From an uncultured Eubacteriales bacterium (GTDB lineage Bacteria > Bacillota > Clostridia > Christensenellales > CAG-138), in the NCBI GenBank assembly GCA_900545265.1, contig UQYI01000030.1, positions 1 to 19,749 of the forward strand: 19,749 bases of DNA, in the 5' to 3' direction. Shown here one piece after another: positions 13,157 through 19,749 of the stretch. The translations under genes were made by a program, and so were the position numbers. The notes under the pieces are model-generated. The model had not been told where the DNA came from, searched no databases, and saw nothing but the letters and a program-made list of their open reading frames with translations. The number at the start of each line of letters is the position of its first letter. Position 1 is the stretch's first letter.

Positions 13157-16105
13157 ATGAGCGAAAAAATGTCCCCCCTGTCCTTCCGCCAACTGCTGAC
13201 CCGTGCCCTTGCGGAATATAAACGGGAAGGCTCCGTTTTCGGCGTCCGGGCCAAGTATGTAAGCGACGGCCGTTCCCTGTCCCTGTTCGGCGGCCGGGTA
13301 GAAATGCCTTTTGGTCCTGCCGCCGGCCCCAATACCCAGCTGAGCCAGAACATTCTGGCAGGGTATTATGCCGGCGCCCGTTTCTTTGAGCTCAAGACAG
13401 TGCAGAAGATGGATGGAGCCGAACTGGCCGCATGCATTGCCCGCCCCTGCATCAAAGCCGATGACGAAGGCTATAACTGTGAATGGTCCACAGAACTCAC
13501 CGTGCCCCAGGCTCTTACCGAATATATCCATGCCTATATTGCCATAAAGATCCTTTCCAAGCGCTGGGAACTGGGGGATCCGGACGGATTCAGCTTCAAC
13601 ATGAGCGTAGGCTATGATCTGGCAGGGATCCAGACCCCCAAGATGAACGCTTTTATCGACGGCATGATGGATGCAGAGCATTTGCCTGCCTTTACCCGGG
13701 CTATAGAAGAGGCCCAGGCTATTCTGCCGGACATGGCGGAATATATCCGGGCCATTGACCCTCATATCTGTCGTTCCGTGACCATCTCCACGCTCCACGG
13801 CTGCCCGCCCCAGGAGATCGAAAGCATCGCCTCTTACCTCATTCGCGAAAAGCACCTCCATACTCTGGTCAAGTGCAATCCCACCATTCTGGGGTATGAC
13901 TTTGCCAGGAAACGGCTGGATGCGGCAGGATATGATTATATTGCCTTTGACGATCATCATTTTAAAGAAGATCTTCAATATGAAGACGCTGTGCCCATGT
14001 TCCACCGTCTTATGGCCCTTGCCAAAAAAGAAGGTGTCAGCTTCGGTGTAAAGCTGAGCAACACTTTCCCCGTGGACGTAAAGGCCGGGGAACTTCCCAG
14101 CAGTGAAATGTATATGAGCGGCAAGGCCCTGTACCTGCTGACCATGGAAATGGCTGCCCGTATTGCCAGTGACTTTGAAGGCAAGCTGCGCATCTCCTAC
14201 AGCGGCGGTGCCGACGCCCTGCACCTGACGGAGCTGTATCGGGCGGGGATATGGCCCATCACCGTGGCCACCACCATACTCAAGCCCGGCGGCTATGACC
14301 GCTTTTTGCAAATGGCCCGCCGCATGGAAAAATGCTCTTATAAAGTCAGGGCCAGAGTGGACGCCCGGGCAGTTCGCGCCCTGTCTGAAGCGGCAGCCGG
14401 CGATCCCCTGCTGCAAAAGGCTCCCAAGCCCCTGCCCCGGCGAACCATTGGCCGCCCGGTACCCCTGCTGGACTGCTTCACCGCCCCCTGCCGGGAAGGC
14501 TGTCCCATCCATCAGGACGTGCCCGAATACCTGCACCTTATGGAGAAGGGCCGCGCCCCGGAAGCTTTGGCGCTCATTGCCAGAAGGAATCCCCTGCCTT
14601 TCATCACCGGCACCATTTGTGCCCACAACTGCATGAGCAAATGTACCCGGCACTTCTATGATACTCCCGTACATATCCGGGAGGTAAAGCTTCAGGCGGC
14701 AAAAAAAGGATACCGTGCCCTTATGAGCGCTCCGCCGGAAAAACAATCCCTTACTTCTGCCAAAGTGGCGGTAGTGGGCGGTGGCCCGGCTGGCCTTGCG
14801 GCAGCCTATTATCTGGGACTTGCCGGAGCGGAGGTCACCGTATATGAAAAAGAAAAACAGCTGGGCGGTGTGGTGCGCCAGGTAATACCGGAATTTCGGA
14901 TCCCATCAGTTTCCATTGATAAAGACGTACGCCTGGTAAAGGCGGCGGGAGCCCGGTTCGTCCTGGGCAAGGCCGCTCCCACCTACCGTACCCTGCAAAA
15001 GAAATATGACTATATCCTTCTGGCCGCAGGAGCACGAAAGTCCGCACTGCTGTCCATAGGCGGCCGGGAGCTCAATGCCGTAGCCTTTCTGAAAGCTCAA
15101 AAAGCCGGCGAGACCCCCGTATTGGGTGAACATGTCTGCGTTATTGGAGGCGGCAACACCGCCATGGATGCCGCCCGGGCCGCTCTTAGGGTGGAGGGAG
15201 TCAGGGATGTGACCATCGTTTACCGCCGCACCAAAAAGTATATGCCTGCCGACCCGGAAGAGGTGGAACTGGCCGAAAAAGAAGGCGCCCGATTCCTTCC
15301 TCTGCTGAGCCCTCTCTCCGCAGAAGCCGGCCGTCTCACCTGTCAGGTCATGGAACTGGGCGCCCCCGATGCTGCCGGCCGCAGGAGTCCGGTAGCCACA
15401 GACAAAACCGTCTCCCTCCCCTGCGATACCTTGATCAGCGCCCTGGGCGAAAAAACAGACCTGGAATTCCTGGCTGAATATGGAGTAACGCCGGATGCTT
15501 CCGGCCGCCCCCCCTTCCGCAGCGATAACGTGTTTGTTTTGGGGGATCTGCGCCGCGGCCCTGCCACGGTGGTGGAAGCCATGGCCGATGCTCTGGCCGC
15601 CCGGGATGCCATTGTAGGCAGCCCCCTGAAATATCCCATTCCGGAAGGAGCCGCCATATCCCAGTGCTCCGCAATAGAACGCAAGGGCGTGCTTACGGTA
15701 AAGGATCCGGAACCCCGGCGCTGCCTGGGCTGCCAGGTGCTTTGCGAAAACTGCGTCACCGCCTGCCCCAACCGTGCCAATGCCGCCATACGAATCCCTG
15801 GCAAAGCCATGCCCCAGATCCTTCACCTGGACTATGCCTGCAATGAATGCGGCAACTGCGCCGCCTTCTGCCCCTATGACAGCGCCCCCTATAAGGACAA
15901 ATTCACTCTGTTTGCCACTATGGAGGATATGCAGGAAAGCCGGAACAGCGGCTTCTTTATTGCCGACCGGGAAAAGGAGCTGCTTCATGTGCGCCTGGAA
16001 GAAAAGGAATTTGACTGCTGCCTGAAAGAAGATACACCCATGAGCAGGGAATTGGAGACTTTCCTCTCCACGGTGCTTCATCACTATGAATATCTGCTGG
16101 TCTGA
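13157..16105 (+). CDS. ygfK: YgfK-type multidomain flavin and iron-sulfur oxidoreductase (putative selenate reductase subunit)
   Basis: This is a 982-residue electron-transfer enzyme named for a putative selenate reductase, found with SsnA and selenium-dependent molybdenum hydroxylases. Domains in order: a dihydroorotate-dehydrogenase-like barrel (to about 430); a GltD-like iron-sulfur domain with C440, C445, C449, then C488, C492, C496; an FAD site GGGPAG at 541-546; a nicotinamide site GGGNTA at 664-669; and a ferredoxin-like end with C856, C859, C863, C866, C870 and the classic CxxCxxCxxxCP at C895, C898, C901, C905. The ATG at 13157 has GGAGG six bases upstream. Earlier in-frame codons back to 12986 lie inside ssnA. 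It can move electrons between a nicotinamide and the neighbouring hydroxylase or a reducible substrate; which one is inference. Twenty-seven bases separate it from the next gene. Confidence 0.94.
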   Translation: MSEKMSPLSFRQLLTRALAEYKREGSVFGVRAKYVSDGRSLSLFGGRVEMPFGPAAGPNTQLSQNILAGYYAGARFFELKTVQKMDGAELAACIARPCIKADDEGYNCEWSTELTVPQALTEYIHAYIAIKILSKRWELGDPDGFSFNMSVGYDLAGIQTPKMNAFIDGMMDAEHLPAFTRAIEEAQAILPDMAEYIRAIDPHICRSVTISTLHGCPPQEIESIASYLIREKHLHTLVKCNPTILGYDFARKRLDAAGYDYIAFDDHHFKEDLQYEDAVPMFHRLMALAKKEGVSFGVKLSNTFPVDVKAGELPSSEMYMSGKALYLLTMEMAARIASDFEGKLRISYSGGADALHLTELYRAGIWPITVATTILKPGGYDRFLQMARRMEKCSYKVRARVDARAVRALSEAAAGDPLLQKAPKPLPRRTIGRPVPLLDCFTAPCREGCPIHQDVPEYLHLMEKGRAPEALALIARRNPLPFITGTICAHNCMSKCTRHFYDTPVHIREVKLQAAKKGYRALMSAPPEKQSLTSAKVAVVGGGPAGLAAAYYLGLAGAEVTVYEKEKQLGGVVRQVIPEFRIPSVSIDKDVRLVKAAGARFVLGKAAPTYRTLQKKYDYILLAAGARKSALLSIGGRELNAVAFLKAQKAGETPVLGEHVCVIGGGNTAMDAARAALRVEGVRDVTIVYRRTKKYMPADPEEVELAEKEGARFLPLLSPLSAEAGRLTCQVMELGAPDAAGRRSPVATDKTVSLPCDTLISALGEKTDLEFLAEYGVTPDASGRPPFRSDNVFVLGDLRRGPATVVEAMADALAARDAIVGSPLKYPIPEGAAISQCSAIERKGVLTVKDPEPRRCLGCQVLCENCVTACPNRANAAIRIPGKAMPQILHLDYACNECGNCAAFCPYDSAPYKDKFTLFATMEDMQESRNSGFFIADREKELLHVRLEEKEFDCCLKEDTPMSRELETFLSTVLHHYEYLLV

Positions 16106-16132
16106 CCGGCTGCTCGGGTAAAGGAGATCGTC

Positions 16133-18688
16133 ATGTCTACCTTCTTTGTAAACGGTCAGCGTGTGACCGTAGATAAAAACCAGAAACTTATTCGCTACCT
16201 GCGGGACGTGCTGCACCTGCATTCCGTTAAAGACGGCTGTTCGGAAGGAGCCTGCGGCACCTGCACGGTGCTTATAGACGGCAAAGCCCAAAAGGCTTGT
16301 GTCTTTTGGACGGATAAGCTGGAAGGCAAGCGCATCGTCACCGTCGAAGGGCTGACTCCCTTTGAAAAAGAGGTCTATGTATGGGCCTTTGGCGAAGCGG
16401 GCGCCGTGCAGTGCGGTTTCTGCATCCCCGGTATGGTCATGAGCGCCAAGGGGTTGCTGGATACCAATCTGAACCCCACGCAAGAACAGATACGCAGGGC
16501 CATTCGCAATAATATCTGCCGCTGCACCGGATATGTTAAAATCGTCCGCGCCATAGAACTGGCTGCGGAATGCTTCCGCAAAGGCGAGATCCCTGCCTGT
16601 GAAAATGTCTGGGCCATCGGTAAAAGTGTACACCGTATCGATGTGCAGGAAAAGGTTCTGGGCACCGGAGTCTATTGCGACGATATAGAGCTGCCCGGTA
16701 TGGTCTATGGCTCCGCCCTGCGTTCCCCCTATCCCCGGGCCCGGCTGCTGGCCATTCATGCCGAACAGGCTCTGTCTTTGCCGGGAGTACTGGGTGTATT
16801 CACCGCCGCTGATATCCCCGGTTCCATCAAGGTAGGCCATCTGGTCAAAGATTGGGACGCCATGATCCCTCTGGGCGAGTGCACCCGATATGTGGGGGAC
16901 AGCGTCTGTCTGGTAGCAGCCAAAGACCCGGAAACTCTGGATCAGGCAAAAAAACTCATTCAGGTTGAATATGAGGTTCTGAAGCCCATAGAAAGCCCCT
17001 ATGAAAGCATGGAGGCGGATGCGCCTCTGCTCCACAAAGGCGGCAACCTTATGGCTCGAAAGCATGTATCCCGAGGGGATGCGGCAGGAGCCATTGCCCG
17101 GGCAGCGCATGTGCTGACGGATACCTTCCACACACCCTTTACGGAGCATGCCTTTCTGGAGCCTGAGTGCGCCGTAGCCATACCCATAGAGGGGGGGATA
17201 CAGCTGTATACGGGGGATCAAAGCCCCTACGATACTCAGCACGAGATACTGCCCATGCTGGGCCTGCCCGCCGATAAGGTACGGGTAGAAAACAAGCTTA
17301 TCGGCGGAGGCTTTGGAGGCAAAGAGGATGTTTCCGTTCAGCACCATGCGGCCCTGTTGGCCTATTTGCTGCAAAAGCCGGTAAAAGTGAAGCTCACCCG
17401 GGCGGAAAGTATTGCCGTACACCCCAAGCGCCACCCCATGGACATGACCTTTACCTTGGGCTGCGATAACGAAGGCAACATTCTGGGGGTAAAAGCCAGG
17501 GTCATTGCCGATACCGGTGCCTATGCCTCTTTAGGCGGTCCGGTACTGGAGCGAGCCTGCACCCACGCCGCCGGCCCCTATCACTATGAAAATTTCGAGA
17601 TCACCGGAGAAGCCTGGTATACCAACAACCCCCCTGCCGGAGCCTTCCGCGGCTTTGGCGTGACCCAGACCTGCTTCGCCATAGAAACGCTGCTGAACCG
17701 CATGGCCGTGAAAATCGGGATCTCCCCCTGGGAGATCCGCTATAAAAACGCCATTCGTCCCGGCGAGACCCTGCCCAACGGCCAGATCGTAGATGAGAGC
17801 ACCGGTCTGGTGGAAACCCTGCTGGCCGTGCGGGAAGCCTTTGAAGACGCCCGGTACGCCGGTATCGCCTGCGCCATGAAGAACGCAGGGGTAGGCGTGG
17901 GACTGCCGGATACGGGCCGCGTGAAGCTGGTGGTCAAAGAAAGTAAGCTGCACATCCTCTGCGCCGCCTCCTGCATCGGGCAGGGTGTAGGCACGGTACT
18001 GGTACAGATCGTGGCGCAGGAAACGGGCTTGGATCGGGCGGATATCGTGCTGGAAGCCCCCAATACCTTCACCAGCCCTGATTCAGGCACCACCTCCGGC
18101 TCCCGCCACACTACCGTCACCGGGGAAGCCGCCCACCGAGCCTGCCTGCTGTTCAACGACTTCCGCAAAGGACGCCCGCTTGCGGAGCTGGAAGGGCAGG
18201 AATTTTATGGGGAATACCTGGCCAAGACCGATAAGCTGGGAGCGGATAAGCCAAATCCGGTCTCTCATGTAGCTTACGGCTACGCCACTCATGTATGCAT
18301 CCTTGGTGAGGACGGCCGTATTCAGGAGATGATCGCCGCCCATGATGTGGGCCGGGCGATCAACCCCAAGGCTGCCGAAGGGCAGATCGAGGGGGGCGTC
18401 ACCATGTCCTGCGGCTATGCCCTGACGGAGCAATATCCCCTGGAACACTGCGTGCCCAAGGCCAGGTTTGGTACTCTGGGCCTGTTCCGGGCCGATCAGG
18501 TGCCCCCCATCACCCCCATCCTGGTGGAAAAGCCCGGACTGCCCATTGCCCACGGAGCCATAGGCATCGGGGAGATCACTTCCATTCCTACAGCCCCGGC
18601 TATTGCCGCCGCTTATGCTGCCTTTGACGGCATGGATCGTTCCTCGCTGCCGCTGGAGAATACGCCCTATGCAAAGAAGAGATCCTGA
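16133..18688 (+). CDS. Selenium-dependent xanthine dehydrogenase-like molybdenum hydroxylase (fused FeS and Mo domains)
   Basis: The 851-residue protein fuses the [2Fe-2S] subunit to the molybdenum subunit of the xanthine dehydrogenase family and lacks the FAD domain. The plant-type [2Fe-2S] centre uses C36, C41, C44, C56. The second centre uses C94, C97, C129, C131, with the pterin-contacting Q93 before it. The Mo domain shows GGGFGGKE (391-398), PPAGAFRGFG (500-509, R506), GQG (616-618) and a terminal GIGE in which E814 is the likely catalytic base. Length and architecture match the family that occurs only in organisms making the selenium-containing cofactor; selenium there is a labile ligand, not selenocysteine, and no in-frame UGA is seen. 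The likely substrates are purines such as xanthine or hypoxanthine, but others are possible. AAAGGAG lies six bases before the ATG. A terminator follows. Confidence 0.93.
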   Translation: MSTFFVNGQRVTVDKNQKLIRYLRDVLHLHSVKDGCSEGACGTCTVLIDGKAQKACVFWTDKLEGKRIVTVEGLTPFEKEVYVWAFGEAGAVQCGFCIPGMVMSAKGLLDTNLNPTQEQIRRAIRNNICRCTGYVKIVRAIELAAECFRKGEIPACENVWAIGKSVHRIDVQEKVLGTGVYCDDIELPGMVYGSALRSPYPRARLLAIHAEQALSLPGVLGVFTAADIPGSIKVGHLVKDWDAMIPLGECTRYVGDSVCLVAAKDPETLDQAKKLIQVEYEVLKPIESPYESMEADAPLLHKGGNLMARKHVSRGDAAGAIARAAHVLTDTFHTPFTEHAFLEPECAVAIPIEGGIQLYTGDQSPYDTQHEILPMLGLPADKVRVENKLIGGGFGGKEDVSVQHHAALLAYLLQKPVKVKLTRAESIAVHPKRHPMDMTFTLGCDNEGNILGVKARVIADTGAYASLGGPVLERACTHAAGPYHYENFEITGEAWYTNNPPAGAFRGFGVTQTCFAIETLLNRMAVKIGISPWEIRYKNAIRPGETLPNGQIVDESTGLVETLLAVREAFEDARYAGIACAMKNAGVGVGLPDTGRVKLVVKESKLHILCAASCIGQGVGTVLVQIVAQETGLDRADIVLEAPNTFTSPDSGTTSGSRHTTVTGEAAHRACLLFNDFRKGRPLAELEGQEFYGEYLAKTDKLGADKPNPVSHVAYGYATHVCILGEDGRIQEMIAAHDVGRAINPKAAEGQIEGGVTMSCGYALTEQYPLEHCVPKARFGTLGLFRADQVPPITPILVEKPGLPIAHGAIGIGEITSIPTAPAIAAAYAAFDGMDRSSLPLENTPYAKKRS

Positions 18689-18701
18689 AGGATAAAAGGC
18701 A

Positions 18702-18736
18702 GGAGGAACCGATGCAAAAGGCAGCTCGGTTCCTCC
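18702..18736 (+). terminator. Terminator of the ssnA-ygfK-xdh operon
   Basis: GGAGGAACCGA (18702-18712) and TCGGTTCCTCC (18726-18736) form a perfect 11-bp stem with a 13-base loop, 13 bases after the stop codon. The sequence after it is TA-rich (GTATTTAT) rather than a pure T run. On the minus strand a TTTT follows, so it may act in both directions. Confidence 0.65.
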
Positions 18737-18755
18737 GTATTTATGAAAAAGGCGG

Positions 18756-18964
18756 ATGCATAGCTGGGTGTACGTAAGACAGTATTGCGCTAAGATTGAC
18801 GAAGCGGCACGAAACCGCATGGAGCTGATCGTGCGGTCACTGGCGAAGCGAAACGGCGTGACCGAGAAACTGAAAGCCGACACCAAATGGAATGGGTACG
18901 GCAGATGAACGCTTGCAAGGCACAGGCAGAGGAAATTGTGAAAATCGAATTGATTTACGATTGA
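18756..18964 (+). pseudogene. tnpV: TnpV-type transposon protein remnant, 5'-truncated and frameshifted
   Basis: Reading from 18756 gives AKIDEAARNRMELIVRSLAK followed by RNGVTEKLKAD, and a second frame continues QMEWVRQMNACKAQAEEIVK and ends IELIYD at the TGA at 18962-18964. Joined, these match the C-terminal half of TnpV proteins carried by Clostridia transposons. The frames part near 18880-18886, where one missing base would turn ADNQMEWV into ADTKWNG and a stop. The N-terminal half is absent; the operon terminator of the hydroxylase genes lies just upstream. It is inactive debris of a mobile element. Function of intact TnpV is not firmly known. Confidence 0.7.
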
Positions 18965-18971
18965 GTGAGGA

Positions 18972-19002
18972 AGTCCGGGCAGAAAACTGTTCGGACTTTT
19001 CT
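18972..19002 (+). terminator. Terminator after the tnpV remnant
   Basis: AGTCCGGGCAG (18972-18982) pairs with CTGTTCGGACT (18987-18997), including two G-T pairs, around an AAAA loop; TTTTCTC follows. It has kept a good structure although the gene before it is broken. Confidence 0.75.
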
Positions 19003-19043
19003 CATATATTCCAAAGTTGCGGTAGAATTGTTCACAAGTTTTA

Positions 19044-19052
19044 TGGTATAAT
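19044..19052 (+). promoter_or_regulatory. Extended -10 promoter of the downstream gene
   Basis: TGGTATAAT (19044-19052) is a perfect extended -10 box (TG-n-TATAAT). No convincing -35 box lies 17 bases upstream. The gene's ATG is 50 bases downstream. Confidence 0.7.
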
Positions 19053-19102
19053 TTGAATACAAAAATTGAGCAACAAATCGGAAGTTGACGAGGTTATGCA
19101 AA

Positions 19103-19696
19103 ATGAAACTAGAGGGATATGTAACAGACAAAAACAACGCACCTATTGCAAATGCTCTTATTGAACTAAAAGGAGAGAACTTCGTCACTCTCTTTAGTAC
19201 GGAAAGCAAGGAAGATGGCTATTATATGCTTGATATACCGAAGGGTCAATACCCTTTTTTTACAGCGGTAAAAGACTATGGAGCAAACTATTTAGAATAC
19301 TGGTGCCAGAATATTTCTCTTCAAGCTGATATGTCCTTGAATGTTAGTTTTGATAAATTAGAGATATACGGATTGCATGTATTTTCTGTCAAAGGTGCGG
19401 GTAATAGCCTGATGGTATATTTTAGACCTATGAGTTTACCTAAATTCCAACAGGGCATGCAGGATATCGCCCCCGATGACATTGTTATCAAAGCCACTAT
19501 CGATAATCAAGAAATGCGCGTTATCAACACAAATATGGTTAAGGAATTTGCGGGCGGTCGTGAATTGACTGCATATCTTATCCAAGTTGAAACAAACGAA
19601 AGCAATATTCCGTGGCATAAGTTTGATTTGAAAATTACAGATGCTGATAATCATTATGGTGCAGCAACGATTTACAAAAACGAAGTAAACAGTTAA
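19103..19696 (+). CDS. Carboxypeptidase-regulatory-like domain protein of unknown function
   Basis: The 197-residue protein opens with MKLEGYVTDKNNAPIANALI...ST...DGYYMLDIPKGQY, the pattern of carboxypeptidase-regulatory-like (prealbumin-type beta-sandwich) domains, to about residue 80. The rest (about 90-197) looks like a second beta-rich domain (LEIYGLHVFSVKG...LMVYFRPMS...WHKFDLKITDADNHYGAATIY). No signal peptide or membrane segment is seen, which is unusual because such domains are mostly outside the cell. The ATG at 19103 has GAGG nine bases upstream; an in-frame codon at 19085 is less likely. The gene is clearly more AT-rich than the Pst and hydroxylase genes and sits just after a mobile-element remnant, so recent acquisition is likely. 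The function is unknown. Confidence 0.75.
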   Translation: MKLEGYVTDKNNAPIANALIELKGENFVTLFSTESKEDGYYMLDIPKGQYPFFTAVKDYGANYLEYWCQNISLQADMSLNVSFDKLEIYGLHVFSVKGAGNSLMVYFRPMSLPKFQQGMQDIAPDDIVIKATIDNQEMRVINTNMVKEFAGGRELTAYLIQVETNESNIPWHKFDLKITDADNHYGAATIYKNEVNS

Positions 19697-19721
19697 ACAA
19701 ATTCCAGTTTGTCGAACTGAT

Positions 19722-19745
19722 AAAAACCCTTTAGGAACTAAAGGG
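19722..19745 (-). terminator. Terminator facing left at the right edge
   Basis: CCCTTTAG (19727-19734) and CTAAAGGG (19738-19745) form an 8-bp perfect stem with a three-base loop. On the minus strand TTTTT (19722-19726) follows, so it probably ends a gene located to the right of the window. Confidence 0.6.
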
Positions 19746-19749
19746 CGCA

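Noticed and set aside
13136..14746. 536-codon antisense frame opposite ygfK, and a 400-codon one opposite ssnA (11757-12959)
   Set aside because: Both lie wholly opposite conserved coding sequence, lack motifs and start signals, and have the same shadow composition.
14906..17434. 842-codon open frame on the minus strand across ygfK and the xanthine dehydrogenase-like gene
   Set aside because: It is opposite two strongly recognised genes, has shadow-like composition rich in Gly, His and Gln with no family motifs, and no ribosome site. Long antisense frames are expected in GC-rich DNA with this codon use.
16133..18688. Selenocysteine in the selenium-dependent hydroxylase
   Set aside because: The frame has no in-frame UGA before the end; this family uses a labile selenium ligand on the cofactor.
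1..19749. CRISPR array
   Set aside because: No regularly spaced 23-47 base repeats with unique spacers; the only repeat cluster (704-781) has no spacers.

Overview
The window looks like a piece of a GC-rich Firmicutes (Clostridia) chromosome, probably from an anaerobe of gut type. This rests on the gene set and its style: the ecfA1-ecfA2-ecfT-truA order, a strong AGGAGG-type Shine-Dalgarno before most genes, a two-gene-style PstS lipoprotein, a TnpV-type mobile-element remnant, and an SsnA/YgfK/molybdenum-hydroxylase cluster. No 16S rRNA or other taxonomic marker is present, so the placement is inference.

Layout. (1) 1-790: the 5'-truncated end of a type I restriction specificity gene (hsdS) on the minus strand, running off the left edge. 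It begins at a cluster of about 20-bp direct repeats. (2) 820-1096: tRNA-Ser(CGA) on the minus strand with its own promoter and a perfect 15-bp terminator hairpin. (3) 1199-4945: a minus-strand operon read right to left, ecfA1-ecfA2-ecfT-truA-tadA, from a clear sigma-70 type promoter. It joins the energising module of ECF vitamin/metal transporters to two tRNA-modification enzymes. (4) 5072-7038: a small membrane-anchored protein of unknown function and an MFS transporter, also minus strand. (5) 7100-11757: on the plus strand, phosphate uptake genes pstS, pstC, pstA, pstB, then a HAD-like protein and a YjbR/MmcQ protein, closed by a strong terminator. phoU is not present. pstS is separated from pstC by a terminator, and pstC seems to have its own promoter with a -10 box only six bases before its ATG. 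(6) 11784-18688: ssnA, ygfK and a fused FeS/molybdenum xanthine-dehydrogenase-like gene. These three families are markers of the selenium-dependent molybdenum hydroxylase system and of anaerobic purine use. (7) 18689-19749: the terminator of that operon, a frameshifted tnpV remnant with its own terminator, and an AT-rich gene for a carboxypeptidase-regulatory-like domain protein.

How they work together. The core of the window is housekeeping transport (ECF, Pst) and tRNA modification. The ssnA-ygfK-xdh set forms a plausible electron route: hydroxylation at the molybdenum site, electrons through two [2Fe-2S] clusters, then YgfK with several [4Fe-4S] clusters, FAD and a nicotinamide site. The hydroxylase itself has no FAD domain and no separate FAD subunit is encoded here, so YgfK is a natural candidate partner (inference). 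Both ends of the window carry mobile or recombining DNA, so the block between 950 and 18700 looks like stable chromosome bounded by two variable regions.

The most unusual signals are the terminator directly ahead of ssnA with no room for a promoter after it, the apparently leaderless pstC, and the repeat-bounded hsdS fragment next to the tRNA gene.
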